Positions 12,101 through 22,613 of a stretch of DNA of 64,000 nucleotides are shown here, one piece after another (position 1 is the stretch's first letter; every line of letters starts with the position of its first letter). The translations under genes were made by a program, and so were the position numbers. The stretch comes from Panopea generosa (lineage: Eukaryota; Mollusca; Bivalvia; Adapedonta; Hiatellidae). The notes beneath the pieces were generated by a model. It saw only the letters and a program-made list of their open reading frames with translations. It did not search any database and was not told the DNA's origin. The stretch spans positions 3,459,501-3,523,500 of the forward strand of contig CM055896.1 in NCBI GenBank assembly GCA_029582155.1. Reading direction: 5' to 3'.

Positions 12101-14036
12101 TTTATCCTACACACCCTGCACGAGCTTAGCCTACCCTCCTCGCGCTATGACGTAACGCCATTTATATAAACTTCGCGCAAACCCGTTCATTAAATCCTCA
12201 CGTTATAACAAATTCCTCGCGCAATGACGCATTCATCGATAAATACATGGTATCCTTGTGCTACTTTAAAAAATAAACCGGAATATAAATCTTAAAAAAT
12301 CACACAGTTATGGTTGTATGCAAGAAAAAGTTTATTTCATGGGGTTTTCGGTGCGGATAAAAAATCTCGTCCCTCGGGTTAACTAGTTTGGCATAGCCTC
12401 GTTAGCGCAAATACAGTTATCCCTCGAGACGACGGACTTTTCCATCCGCAGCTTGAACCAATTAAAGATACTAATATTCTGAAATCTGCCTGGAAAATGA
12501 TTTATACTTACATGTTGAACTTTCCCCGTAGCATGAGTATTTCAGTTTTACATTTTCGAAGTTCCTCTTGCAAGGCCTCCACTTCAGGACTGGGCTTTTT
12601 CGCCAACGGCGTTTTTCTGACAATAATTTTAGAAATAACATTAAAAAGATATAATTACAGCACTAAAATGCAGATATTTGTTTTCAAATGGAAATTTAAT
12701 ACGAGGGATAAAAACGATTCAAATAGTTATCATACTATTGTGTTTATTAAAACGTTTGCACCCTTTTTTGAAAGATCAACACTATTGAGGCTTCCCAGGT
12801 TTTTTTGAGATTTGGGGAGAACATGGCAAATTATATTTAGGAATCTGGAGAACATTGGCCTTTACTTTCAGGGATCAAGGGATCAAAGGCTTAACTTAAG
12901 ATATCTGGGGAAAATACTTTTGGGGAACTATGGCGAATACGTTTTGGTATCTGGGGAACACTGGCCATTACTTTTAAGATATCTGCTGGAAGAGTCTCAA
13001 CATTTGCTTTAACGCCTGGCTCATGTTTATGAATAAGGAACAATTTGAAAGAGAGATTTAGTTTGTACTATTTTGCGTTTATGTTTATGACATCGTTACG
13101 AGGAACATATCTGTTCATTTGATCAAAGTTATATTTAGAAGAAATGTGTATCTTTTACACGTTTGGAAGAAATGTGTTTCGATCGTTATCTTAGTGGTAT
13201 GACTTAGTTCCCATTCAATATTAATTATTATCAATAATTAATAAATTATTTGTACTGTGTGCGAGATCCATTTACCTTATAAAGTAATCATAAAATAGCC
13301 TGTGTATGAACTTAACATGCCGACTTTACAATGCATCTATCAATAACTCAAGCAAGTAAACTATTAGTTTAGACTTAGACTATTAGGCTTAGAAACTCTA
13401 ATTTTGATCGGGGAAGGGGCCCACGTTTGTTTCTTTCCTTGTCTCTATATATACGCTAGGGGACCTGCCTATCCCCATTAAACGTTACTCACTCCACATG
13501 CTCCTGTGGTCTATACACATACAGTATACACTTAATTAATTTTCAAAAATAATTGTATATTTTAAAGAAACGCATTTGCTATGCTGTACGTGCACGTTTA
13601 AACAAATAAAAAGGACACGATTAATTAGGAGTTGCGGTGGTCTAGTGGTTAGCATACTTACTCCAAGAGCCAGAGGTCCCAGGATCGATTCCCGGTTGGG
13701 TTTCGTCTACAGTTTTTCGAACGCACTTCCACAGAACCGTATTCGGGCAAGGTGTTGTGAAAGCATACAATCCTTCGGAGGGGATTTAAAGCAGCTGGCT
13801 CGTGTGCAGGGAGAGTCATGCACAGTGAACGTAAAATATCTCACTGTACATCTATGTTAATGCGCCTTTTGTCTGCACATAACCCTCGCAATTGTTGCAG
13901 CATGAGTAGATAGGCAGAAAGAATGAATGTAATTGAATAACTTTACTTACTTTTTAGTATCTGTCGCTGGTCTATTTGGTGGTCTTTTTACTTGTTTCCC
14001 GCTCATTGTGAAGACGTTTTACCGCGTTTTGAGCAG
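1921..14036 (-). CDS. Gene A: multi-exon coiled-coil protein (overall model)
   Basis: Ten exons on the minus strand join in one frame: 14006-13951, 12616-12512, 10852-10772, 9609-9553, 7397-7320, 6591-6487, 4671-4558, 4161-4048, 3469-3338 and 2013-1921. Two more (1351-1267, 228-127) are candidates that also keep phase; with them the total is 1122 nt, 373 residues plus stop. Every junction between the ten exons is phase 2. The start ATG at 14006 has an A at -3 and follows a plausible acceptor (TTTCTAG) with 30 nt of 5'UTR. Residues 1-35 are basic and proline-rich; from about residue 38 onward the protein is rich in K, E, Q, L, I with heptad-like spacing, so a long coiled coil is likely. No signal peptide or membrane segment is seen. 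Homology is not recognised and function is unknown. The exon chain is strong; the 3' end is uncertain. Confidence 0.8.
3153..3184. repeat. (TA)n microsatellite
   Basis: About 16 uninterrupted TA units in the intron between exons 9 and 10 of gene A. Confidence 0.95.
3338..3469 (-). CDS. Gene A exon 9
   Basis: 132 bp, the longest exon, acceptor CATTTAG and donor GTAATC, phase 2 on both sides, residues ~237-280. It encodes a highly charged helix including LKNLRVEFDKEKKKNNQLSQ and LEEIKGNLEEITKDRNERM. Clear coiled-coil composition. Confidence 0.78.
4048..4161 (-). CDS. Gene A exon 8
   Basis: 114 bp, acceptor TTTAAAAG and donor GTACAT, phase 2 on both sides, residues ~199-236. It contains LKQTITELEAKLKSTEDNL with heptad leucines and ends QLPDIHNKR, matching the exon 7 end. 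An open frame runs through into both flanking introns, but only this part is coiled-coil-like. Confidence 0.75.
4558..4671 (-). CDS. Gene A exon 7 (GC donor)
   Basis: 114 bp, acceptor CTTTAAAG, phase 2 on both sides, residues ~161-198. The helical segment includes RKQYEQQIEKLKAQINVKD and ends RLPDILSNR. The phase-preserving donor is AG|GCTAGT, a second GC donor. A nearby GT (GCTA|GTATAG) would leave the exon in phase 0 and break the frame into exon 8. Same length and same C-terminal motif as exon 8, so the two are probably duplicates. Confidence 0.68.
5821..5886 (-). pseudogene. Decayed exon resembling gene A exons 7/8
   Basis: On the minus strand, just after an AG at 5888-5887, the sequence reads KTKITELKEEY then a TAA stop, then PEIEYLKHH in the same frame. 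The first part resembles ITELEAKL in exon 8 and the second KDFELKNY in exon 7. It lies between exons 6 and 7. With an internal stop it cannot be a working coding exon; a relic duplicate exon fits best. Confidence 0.35.
6071..6234. mobile_element. Tc1/mariner-like MITE with perfect terminal inverted repeats
   Basis: The segment begins TACAGTCAAACCTG and ends with its exact reverse complement CAGGTTTGACTGTA, 164 bp overall. The outermost TA on each side fits a TA target duplication, so the element proper is ~6073-6232. There is no coding capacity. It sits in the intron between gene A exons 6 and 7. TA duplication and a CAGT terminus are typical of Tc1/mariner miniature elements. Confidence 0.8.
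6487..6591 (-). CDS. Gene A exon 6 (GC donor)
   Basis: 105 bp, acceptor ATTTCAG, phase 2 on both sides, residues ~126-160. It encodes NGLRKQIESLTNDYSKVKTE and ends KLPGVNEYR. The donor is AG|GCAAGT, a non-canonical GC donor in otherwise good context. No GT donor near this position keeps the frame. The terminal L-P-x-x-N-x-x-R pattern recurs at the ends of exons 7 and 8, suggesting old exon duplication. Confidence 0.75.
7320..7397 (-). CDS. Gene A exon 5
   Basis: 78 bp, acceptor ATTTCAG and donor GTAAGT, phase 2 on both sides, residues ~100-125. It contains INDLREKLLKVKEEKKTNEN, with leucines in a heptad-like pattern and many Lys/Glu. Coiled coil is likely. Confidence 0.78.
8458..9125 (-). 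repeat. Dispersed repeat with AAGGTCAAGGTCACA cores
   Basis: Three diverged ~150 bp units carry TGTGACCTTGACCTTTGAGG on the plus strand (about 8700, 8870 and 8997), each followed by GTCTTAC(A/G)..GACAC and TTGATCAATTGAG-like text. Related units occur at 44110-44720 and 47060-47450 in the other orientation. This is an interspersed family, here within the intron between gene A exons 4 and 5. Confidence 0.8.
9553..9609 (-). CDS. Gene A exon 4
   Basis: 57 bp, the shortest internal exon, acceptor TTGCAAG and donor GTAAGC, phase 2 on both sides, residues ~81-99. It reads LEAELREYKDANGNGGADR: a short helix and then a glycine/asparagine-rich break that may be a hinge in the coiled coil. Confidence 0.75.
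9780..10600. repeat. Diverged ~170 bp tandem-type repeat
   Basis: Phrases of the form CTTGGGTGCCGTT(T/G)ATGA.A.TTAAC followed by TGGCTAGAACT..GAGATAT recur at about 9965, 10140, 10330 and 10475. Unit length varies between 150 and 190 bp. It lies in the gene A intron between exons 3 and 4. Confidence 0.6.
10772..10852 (-). CDS. Gene A exon 3
   Basis: 81 bp between acceptor TTTTCAG and donor GTAAAT, phase 2 on both sides, residues ~54-80. The peptide includes DEIKKSMKGVIIEEVTTESL, a charged amphipathic helix with isoleucine/valine in core positions. The split first codon joins exon 2 to give Met. Confidence 0.75.
11530..12450. other. GC-richer intronic segment, possible mobile element remnant
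   Basis: Unlike the AT-rich neighbourhood, this stretch holds many CpG-containing words (GGGAGCGACCGCAGGG, CTCGTGCGGC, CACGCGCGCGCAG, CCTCCTCGCGC). At about 12045-12110 a TTGCATACGGGA..CCGGGTACGGATTTTTTATCC block faces a related GTATGCAAG..GGTGCGGATAAAAAATC block at about 12315-12365. No open reading frame of note. A transposable element remnant is inferred. Confidence 0.35.
12512..12616 (-). CDS. Gene A exon 2
   Basis: 105 bp between acceptor TTGTCAG and donor GTAAGT, phase 2 on both sides, residues ~19-53. The first third is basic and proline-containing (KKTPLAKKPSPEVEAL), then a helical segment starts (LQEELRKCKTEILMLR) with leucines at heptad-like spacing. This is probably where the coiled coil begins. 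Confidence 0.8.
12799..12995. repeat. Degenerate minisatellite, CTGGGGAACA core
   Basis: The phrase ATATCTGGGGAACACTGGCC with variants recurs about five times at 30-50 bp spacing between gene A exons 1 and 2. The 66-codon open frame through it arises from the repeat and is not taken as a gene. Confidence 0.7.
13626..13710 (+). mobile_element. tRNA-derived SINE head
   Basis: A box-like TGGTCTAGTGGTTAGCA and B box-like GGATCGATTCCCGG lie ~45 bp apart, as in a tRNA. Cloverleaf pairing around the acceptor stem is poor and sequence continues without a clear tRNA 3' end, so a SINE rather than a working tRNA gene. It lies in the first coding intron of gene A, opposite to its direction. Confidence 0.65.
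13951..14036 (-). CDS. Gene A exon 1 (5'UTR and start)
   Basis: The acceptor TTTCTAG ends at 14037, so this exon has a 30 nt leader and the gene has at least one further upstream noncoding exon. Coding runs from ATG at 14006 to 13951 and is followed by a consensus donor GTAAGT. The peptide begins MSGKQVKRPPNRPATDTK: basic, proline-containing, probably disordered. The exon ends with two bases of a Lys codon (phase 2). Confidence 0.8.
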
Positions 14037-14040
14037 CTAG

Positions 14041-17000
14041 AAACATAAAAGTGAACTATGTTAAAAGTATATACCTATTGGACACATTTGGTTAATAATT
14101 TCTGAATATTTAAATTATTTTTATTTATTTATTTCTATGTTTTAATGCAACGTTATTGACAATGTATGCAAAACAGTCATTATGATCCTAAAGTAAGCCA
14201 GACGAATTATGCATGACGTTTTTAATGGGATAAAAAGCTTCCAGGTCGAGTTATAATATCTTATAGTCTGGTAATTTTTTAAAAAAAAATCGCATGAGGT
14301 AAGGAATGTTCATGGAAGTTTGTTGTAATATAAAATAACTTTAGACTATACTTTAGGCTATACTTGATCATATTTCATCGGTTACCAAGAACGCATAGTT
14401 TTTTTTATTATTTATTAATTTTATTAGGTCACTAGGTGCAAAAAAAGTAAACATTTTAAAAGTTTCGATGTTTCTGATGTACTCAAACACTGGGGACTTC
14501 GTTGGAGTATTGATTTCAATGGAATACATATATTTGCTTATTATAGATACCATTATTTTGCAAAAGTATCTTTATATGGGAATTTCTGGACCAAAAATAC
14601 CCAAAATAATCAAAGTATCAAAAGTACTTTCCAAAACTGGATTTAGATATTAGGATTTGCTATGAAGGGTTTAAACGAAAATAATCATATCGTATGTTTT
14701 TGCGGACGATACCAACCTTAAAAAAACATATTTTAATTATCTTGCAATGTAACACATACAGAATAAGTGTTTGCTTGTGAGTTTATCTCCGTTAAAAGGT
14801 ACACTAGAAATAATACCGATAAATGGCTCGAGCATAATGCCATTTCCAATGTCATTCAATGTTTCTTTTTTTAAAATTAAGATATAATTGTGTTTCCATT
14901 GAAATAGTATCCAACATTAAATTTATACCATGCCTATTTATCATGCCTATATATACTCATTGACCTCGTATTGCCAAAGGATATCTATTTAAACATGCCA
15001 AAATAATATATTGAAAAGGGATTTCCCAACTTGCGCTGTGCATCTAGGTCAAACTGAAAAAGATTTCCCTTATTTTGTGACATATTAAATGAGATTTCAT
15101 TTTGATTTATTTGATACAGATTTATACGTTGTAAAATGTGAGTCTGAATGACGATGTGAAGGTCGTCAAACAATATTTAAGTGCTGTTTAGAATAGGGAT
15201 TTTGTTTCAAGTTTACTTTTAGTCTCTCTCAGAACATATCAATGTATTGAATGAGGACATTCGATTTATTCTTTTTTTTTTAAAATGATAACAGCCGATC
15301 TTCCTAGATATACACTAGTAGTTGCTATTATTATTCCAACAATTCCTATTGACATTTGAATAGGACTTAAATAGTAAGTTTTAATTAGCTATCCTTATGA
15401 CTCCGATATCAGATCATATCAGCTGCATTTCTGTTCAAACTGAATTTTGGCTCAGATTAAAAACAATCAGATTTGGCAAACTAATCACTGATTCTCCAAT
15501 AGTTATTATTTAACCTACCTAGGGATTTAACCATCGTATTTATTTCCTTAGTCTTGCAGTACAACTGTTACAGTTTTCAACTAGACAATATTTTAACATT
15601 TAGAGAATACCGTCCATAGAGTTTCATTTATATGTACTGGTGAATGATACACATCATTTCACAAACATTCAAAGATATATTATAAATGAATCAGTTCTGT
15701 TGGTAAAATATATAACAAATATCTTAGATATAAATATTGTTATTTCATATATATCAGTTCCAGCTTAACACTTTGCACATGATACTATTTTGTGACCTTT
15801 GGTTTTTTATGTCCGTCAAACTAGATATATACCTGTGATTTGTATCATAACAACAGAAAATGTTGTGCTTAAGTTTGTATAATGACATTAGACACATGTT
15901 ACACCAAACCCTTAAGGGTTGTCTTGTATAAGGCTAAAACAATTTAATATTATGTCATATTTTAGCTAATTCTTCAATATTTCATGTATACTCATGTCAT
16001 AGTCCACTCCCCCTATAAACTGAAATCCTGGATCCGCCCCTGTGTATACATTTTGAACATTAGCACATTTTCAACATATTTAATTTCAAAACAAACAAGG
16101 CAGATTGATGGTGATTTAAATAGAAAAACAATACACACAACCCCTGAGAATGCACTTTTAGCCATTTACATATTTAGACCCCCTCGTAAGACCCCCTCGT
16201 AAGAAATTATAGGCATGCACTTTAAAATATACCAAGCTACGTCCCTGTTGTGTAGTTAAACTTGCTGTGTATATATGTGCGTGTTATGATAGTCAATCGA
16301 TTACTAGGTAGTGCGTTTATAATAAAGTTAAATATGTGTATTGTTTAAAACTTACGTTAACTTAAATATTACGAATAAATAATCAGTAAATATATGATAT
16401 CAAATGAATATTTAATGTATCAACGTTTACAAACATTCCTACATATACTATATATTCCACCTTTTGAAAAATAGTAAAACTATAACGAGTGTGACACTGA
16501 CAGCCAGTTCAACACGGAGGCCCATGTATAATGTACATTTAGTTCAAAAGAAAAGGTATATATGCTGGTTTGGACTGAATACTAGTAATTTAAACCTCCA
16601 AAACATTAATTTAAATATATTTACCTGGGTGCGATTTATCTCTATAACCTTAACTTTATATCCCCGTATTAATTATTACACTTCCTTAGTTACGCGTAAA
16701 CAATCATTTTGTAAAAAGAAACGCTCATTTCGTGGAATACACCACCACAGTTGTAAATATTAAAAACGGGGTCAAAGTAAATTCTATTTATATCGGGTGA
16801 AAACAAATCGATCCACTACCTGGCAATCGTGAAACATCGGGTATTTCCGTATCCTCCGTAGAATACACCTCGTGTATAGCTCTAGAATACACCAACGCGA
16901 ATCGCCTGTGTTACAAGTCTGTGTTCATTCGCGTGAAAGTAACAAATAATGTATCCGTCATTAAGTTGATTATATATGGCGTTGTTATATCGATTTTTTT

Positions 17001-17100
17001 ATTTATACACTCGACATGGGTCATATTTATAGGGAAATTTAAAATATCAGTCTTGATTAACAAACGTTTATATTTCCAATGTACATGTATATAAACGGGT
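14041..17100. other. Gene A 5' region, no clear gene
   Basis: Mostly AT-rich single-copy-looking sequence with short chance frames on both strands. A 13 bp direct duplication (ACCCCCTCGTAAG) is at about 16178-16203. A strong minus-strand donor context (CCCAG|GTAAAT) near 16632-16622 could end an upstream noncoding exon of gene A. This cannot be confirmed from sequence. Confidence 0.4.
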
Positions 17101-17170
17101 GGCATAAGGGGGCCGCCATTTTATTTTATCATGTGACTGAAAGTATTTCCAAAATGGCGCCTTATTATGT
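17101..17170. promoter_or_regulatory. Paired GCCGCCATTTT / AAAATGGCGCC sites
   Basis: GGCCGCCATTTT at 17111-17122 and AAAATGGCGCC at 17151-17161 are inverted copies of the CCGCCAT core bound by YY1-type factors, a motif common near metazoan transcription starts. An E-box-like CATGTGAC lies between them. Together with the GC-richer stretch to 17550 this suggests a promoter. Binding is inference from motif alone. Confidence 0.4.
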
Positions 17171-17379
17171 CAGAGGTCTATTGCGTAGCATAAAGACCGA
17201 GGTGATCAGATTGACTACCTGGATGACCTAAATTTAGCTTTTGACAAATCGATAAAGTTAAACACTTTTAACAATTTGACATTGCTTTAACATGAAATAA
17301 GGCTCACCACCCTAAATTATTTATTAAAAATTTACCCATATTGCTTTTTGTTAAACGTTTTAAACTTTAGTCGGTGATA

Positions 17380-17551
17380 TCGGACGACCAGGATTAAACA
17401 ACGTTGCGTGCCTGTTCTTGTGCGGTGATATGCGCAGATTACGCGGAAAGTGGGTTAGTTAGATACCTCCATTTTACTTCCGTTACGCACAGTGTCAACT
17501 CGGACGAATTTGGATTTTTAAGATCAGTAGATCCACACTTACCAAGCTGTG
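17380..17551 (+). other. Candidate noncoding first exon
   Basis: A locally GC-richer stretch contains an ETS-like ACTTCCG at about 17475 and ends CTGTG|GTATGT, a good plus-strand donor at 17552. It could be a 5'UTR exon of gene B, whose start-codon exon at 33950 begins at an acceptor. A minus-strand donor (CTTG|GTAAGT, about 17542-17535) overlaps it, so the strand is not certain. Confidence 0.3.
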
Positions 17552-17882
17552 GTATGTAAATTGTTTTACTATATTTAAAGTTGTATTTTATAGTGCTTTT
17601 AATGTTACACAACATTCAATATACATCGAAACTGTATATTTTTTCTTTCTACTTTCGTTTTGAGTCTCCGCATATCTGCATATATGCGTCCGAATTGCTT
17701 TGTTGCTGTATATAATAATGGGTGAGAAGGTGTAGAGTAGGAAAACTCAAGATCCCAGTTGTGAGGTATGTATTCCAGGTAGATTCGATCCCTGGGAACG
17801 GCATATCTTTACTTTCATTATATATCATAGGCGGATACAAAATTTCAAAATGGGGACCAGGGAGGGGATGGGTGGATGTAGG

Positions 17883-17896
17883 GTGTGTGAGTGTGT

Positions 17897-17927
<31 letters not shown>
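17883..17927. repeat. (GT)n followed by (G)n tract
   Basis: About 14 GT units followed directly by 17 G residues. Confidence 0.95.
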
Positions 17928-18715
17928 TGCGTTATGCAATTCAGGTTGAAACATTTACAAAATTGTCAATACGGTGGTGGAATATGTAGATAAACGAAGG
18001 AGTGGTGATTGGGTGGGGCCCGGAAGTGTAAATATCTTCTTTGAGTTTCTTATTTTTCTCAGGATGGCGAGCCAAATTTAACCTATGTAGAGGTTTTTCG
18101 TCATTACTTGTCACTGGAATATATTATGTATATATTCAATTCAATACATTGTATTGTTTATAAGTATAAGTTTTAAAGAGGGGTTAAGTCACAAATCCTA
18201 GTGTCCAAGATGTTGGATCATTTCCTTAAACGTTTTTGAAAAAAAAAAAATATAGGGAAGGGTGTCTAGTAATACAGTCAATCCATCTAGATCCACCTGC
18301 GTGTCGTACATAATGTCTTGTTCTATGACTAATCGGTACTACACAATTGACAAATATGTCCTTTTGTCGCTACAGAACGATTCAATGACCTGGCAAAACC
18401 ACCATAATTACGGTATTAAAAGAATGCAACTTTGATCTGCTTCAAAATATATACGATATAGGATTTACCTAGATTCAACATATTGAGTTGTGCTCGTATG
18501 AGAACTAGATGTTGTCCATTACAACTACAAAATGTAAAGAAGTTGGCCAGTTCTTCACATGTTGTCCAATAGAAGATGACAAACTGTATTGAACTTTTCT
18601 TTTTTAGGTTCTGTTACGGTTCGAAATATGAAAAAAAAACAAAGGGCACGCGGCATATACATGCATTTGATGCATTTTCATTTAACATATCTGCAAACTG
18701 TATATCTACCTAATA

Positions 18716-18717
<2 letters not shown>

Positions 18718-18752
<35 letters not shown>

Positions 18753-18942
18753 TTAGAGAAAGCCAGAGAGGGAGAGAGAAAGAGGGGGATGAAGAGTTAA
18801 GAAAGACAAAGTAAGAGGGCGATAGAGAGGGAGATTTGAGAGGAAGAGAGTTAAGGTAGGGATATAAGAAATAAAAGAAGTGAGTTAAAAGAGAAATAAG
18901 GAGATAAAGAGTTATGAGAGAGATGAGAGAAAGAGAGAGAGA

Positions 18943-18982
<40 letters not shown>

Positions 18983-20750
18983 TAGATAGAGATAGAGAGG
19001 AGAGAAAGAGAGTGTCAGAGCTTAGAGAAAGACAGAGTAGAGTGGGAGAGAGAAAGAGGGGAATGAAGAGTTAAGAAAGACATAGTTAAGAAAGAAAGAA
19101 AGAAAGAAACGGATGGAGAGTCAAGAGAGAGAGATAGTTCAAAGAAAGAAAAAGAAGGGATGGGGAGTCAAGAGAGATAGATAAGTGAGAAAAAAGGAAG
19201 GGATGGGGAGTCAAGAGAGATAGATAAGAGAGAAAAAAGAAAAGGATGGAGAGTCAAGAGAGAGATAGATAAGAGAGAAATAAGGAAGATATGGAGAGTC
19301 AAGAAAGAGATAGGTAAGAGAGAAAAAAAGAATGGATGGGGGAGTCAAGAGAGATAGATAAGAGAAAAAAAGGAAGGGATGGGGAGTCAAGAGAGAGATA
19401 GGTAAAGGGATGGAGAGTCAAAAAAGAGATAGATAAGAGAAAAAAAAGGAAGGGATGTGGGAGTCAAGAGAGAGAGATAGATAAGAGAGAAAAAAGGAAG
19501 GGATGGTGAGTCAAGAGAGAGATAGGTAAAGGGATGAGGAGTCAAGAAAGAGATAGATAAGAGAGAAAAAGGAAGGGATGGGGGAGTCAAGAGAGAGAGA
19601 GATAGTTAAGAGAGTATAAAAGGAAGGGATGGGTCGGTCAAGAGAGAAATAGATAAGAGAGAAAAAGAAGGGATTGGGAGTCAAGAGAGAGAAAATTAAG
19701 AGAGAAAAAAGGAAGGGATGGGGAATCAAGAGAGAGAGAGATAGATAAGAGAGTAAAAAGGAAGGGATGGAGAGTCAAGAGAGAGAGAGATAAGAGAGAA
19801 AAAAGAAAGGGATGGAGAGTCAAGAGAGAGATAGATAAGAGAGAAAAAAGGAAGGGATGGAGAGTCAAGAGAGAGATAGATAAGAGAGAAAAAAAAAGGA
19901 AGGGAATGGGAGTCAAGAGAGAGATAGATAAGAGAGAAAAAAGGAAGGGATGGGGAGTCAAGAGAGAGAGAGATAGATAAGAGAAAAAAAGGAAGGGATG
20001 GAGAGTCAAGAAAGAGATAGTTAAGAGAGAAAAAAGAAAGGGATGGGGAGTCAAGAAAGAGATGGATAAGTGAGAAAAAAAAAGGATGGAGAGTCAAGAG
20101 AGAGATAGATAAGTGAGAAAAAAGAAAAGGATGGAGAGTCAAGAGAGAGATAGATAAGAGAGAAATAAGGAAGGGATGGAGAGTCAAGAAAGAGATAAAA
20201 GAGAGAAATAAGGAAGGGATGGAGAGTCAAGAAAGAGATATAAGAGAGAAAAAAGGGATGGGGAATCAAGAAAAAGATAGTTAAGATAGAAAAAAGAAAG
20301 GGGTGGAGGAGTCAAGAGAGAGATAGATAAGAGAGAAATAAGGAAGGGATGGAGAGTCAAGAAAGAGATATAAAAGAGAAAAAAAAGAAAGGGATGGGGA
20401 ATCAAGAAAAAGATAGTTAAGAGAGAAAAAAGAAAGGGGTGGAGGAGTCAAGAGAGCGATAAATAAGAGAGAAAAAAGGAAAAGATGGGTAGTCAAGAGA
20501 GGGATAGATAAGAGGAAAAAAGGAAGGGATGGAGATAGATAAGAGATAAAAAAGGAAGGGATGGAGTCAAGAGAGAGAGAGAGAGATAAGAGAGAAAAAA
20601 GGAAGGGATGAAGAGTCAAGAGAGAGAGAAAAAAGGAAGGGATGGAGAGTCAAGAGAGAGAGATAGATAAGAGAGAAAAAAGGAAGGGATGAAGAGTCAA
20701 GAGAGAGAGAGAGATAGATAAGAGAGAAAAAAGGAAGGGATGGAGAGTCA

Positions 20751-20792
<42 letters not shown>

Positions 20793-21510
20793 GAGAGAAA
20801 AAAGGAAGGGATGGGGAGTCAAGAAAGAGATATAAGAGAGAAAGAGAAATGGATTGGGAGTCAAGAGAGAAATAGATAAGAGAGAAAAAAGGAAGGGATG
20901 GAGAGTCAAGATAGAGATATAAGAGAGAAAAAAGAAAGGGATGGAGAGTCAAGAAAGAGATAGTTAAAAGAGAAAAAAGAAAGGGATGGGGGAGTCAAGA
21001 GAGCGATAGATAAGAGAGAAAAAAAGTAAGGGATGGGGAGTCAAGAGAGAGATAGATAAGAGAGAAAAAAGGAAGGGATGGAGAGTCAATAGAGAGAGAG
21101 AGAGATAAGAGAGAAAAAAAGAAGGGATGGGGAGTCAAGAAAGAGATATAAGAGAGAAAGAGAAAGGGATGGGGAGTCAAGAAAGGTATATATAAAAGAG
21201 ATAAAAAGGAAGGGATGGGGTATCAAGAGAGATATAGATAAGAGAGAAAAAAGGAAGGGATGGAGAGTCAAGAGAGAGATAGATAAGAGAGAAAAAAGGA
21301 AGGGATGGAGAGTCAAGAAAGCGATATAAGAGAGAAAAAAAGAAAGGATGGTGAGTAAAGAAAGAGATAGTTAAGGGGAAAAAAAAAAGGGATGGGGAGT
21401 CAAGAGAGATATAGATAAGATAGAAAAAAGGAAGGGATGAAGAATTAAGAGAGTGAGAGAGTTAATAGAGAGATTAAATTAAGATAAAAATATATAGAGA
21501 GAAAAATTAA

Positions 21511-21549
<39 letters not shown>

Positions 21550-21582
21550 AGAAAGAGAGAGGGAGAAAGAGAGAGAGAGATA
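18718..21582. repeat. Large GA-rich minisatellite, ~45 bp unit
   Basis: About 2.9 kb of almost pure purine on the plus strand. Its core (~19120-21450) is a tandem array of a 45-46 bp unit built from GGATGGAGAGTCAAGAGAG, AGATAGATAAGAGAG and AAAAAAGGAAG. Pure GA tracts flank and interrupt it (18719-18749, 18946-18978, 20755-20789, 21518-21545). Because 45 is divisible by three, the minus strand stays open over long stretches with a repeating DSPSLPFFSLIYLSL peptide. These frames have no gene context and are called repeat artefacts. Confidence 0.95.
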
Positions 21583-21768
21583 TAAAACAATCCAAATACA
21601 AAATTGCAAAACATGGAGATGCTTTCGTAAATACATAATACTGAAAGAATTTTGTTGGAGCATGGAACTTTTTTGTTACAAACGGTTTGTTTTAAAATAC
21701 CGTTTTTGTGATCTTAATTATAAATGTGTATTGTTATTTAAATATCATGACACACACGCATGCTTTTG

Positions 21769-22120
21769 TATTCTTTCCAGGAATATATCAATAAATTGCT
21801 TCCTGGTAGCAAACTTAAGCAAATATGATTTTGATTAAGTAGCAAGTTTCTTCAATAACAAAAAGCAATAGTTATGCAGGTTGATATAGGAGTATTGGAT
21901 ATTAACGTATAAACACTACATACAAAATTTGATTTCAGTCAATTAAGCTTTAGATTCTTCCCAGTGGTGTTCAACCTCCGATTATGTATATACAGTATAT
22001 AAGTAGTTCATGTGTAAATATATACATTGATTGACTCAAATATGAGATAGTAATTCTTCCTGTTTTCTGAAAGTCAGCTAAATTTAAATTAGTTATTGTC
22101 CATTGATATATACAGATACT
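21769..22120. repeat. Direct repeat copy 1 (~350 bp)
   Basis: Matches 22614-22945 with scattered substitutions; shared phrases include TATTCTTTCCAGGAAT, AGCAAACTTAAGCAAATATG and CCAGTGGTGTTCAACCTCCG. The two copies are ~845 bp apart, separated by unrelated sequence including a (TGAA)n tract. Confidence 0.75.
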
Positions 22121-22207
22121 ACTTTTGTACTGCGTAGTTGTTTCCTTCAGTGCATACCTTAAGTACGAGTAACACGAACATATAGACGAAAGAACGAATC
22201 GTCAAAT

Positions 22208-22234
22208 AAATGAATGAATGAATGAATGAATGAA
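22208..22234. repeat. (TGAA)n microsatellite
   Basis: About six ATGA/TGAA units in a row. Confidence 0.9.
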
Positions 22235-22613
22235 AAAAGTGATTGAAGAGAAGGAGGAAATAAAAGTATCAATGGCGGATTCAATGACAGATAAACTATC
22301 ATATGAACAAAGGATTATTGAACGAATGAAATGGGTAACTGGTAATTTGAAAGATTGCACTAGCACACAATTGTATAATTAGTACATAATTATGTAGATT
22401 ATGAATGGGCTATTTATCATTGAAATGTATAGCTCTGTATACAAATTAAACACAAGCACGGTGTCAACGTAATATTTAAAATAAAAACAAACTAGGCAGA
22501 TTGATACCATGTTAAGTTTGAAATAAAATATGATAATACTATATAATCTTTTATATATTATATCGTACTATTTATGCAGTTGATATAGGAGTATTGCATA
22601 TTCAATATTACTG

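Noticed and set aside
19387..21316. Series of 60-150 codon minus-strand frames with a repeating serine/leucine/phenylalanine/proline peptide
   Set aside because: They arise from the 45 bp GA satellite, whose period is a multiple of three. Frames overlap each other in different registers and have no splice, promoter or conserved start context.
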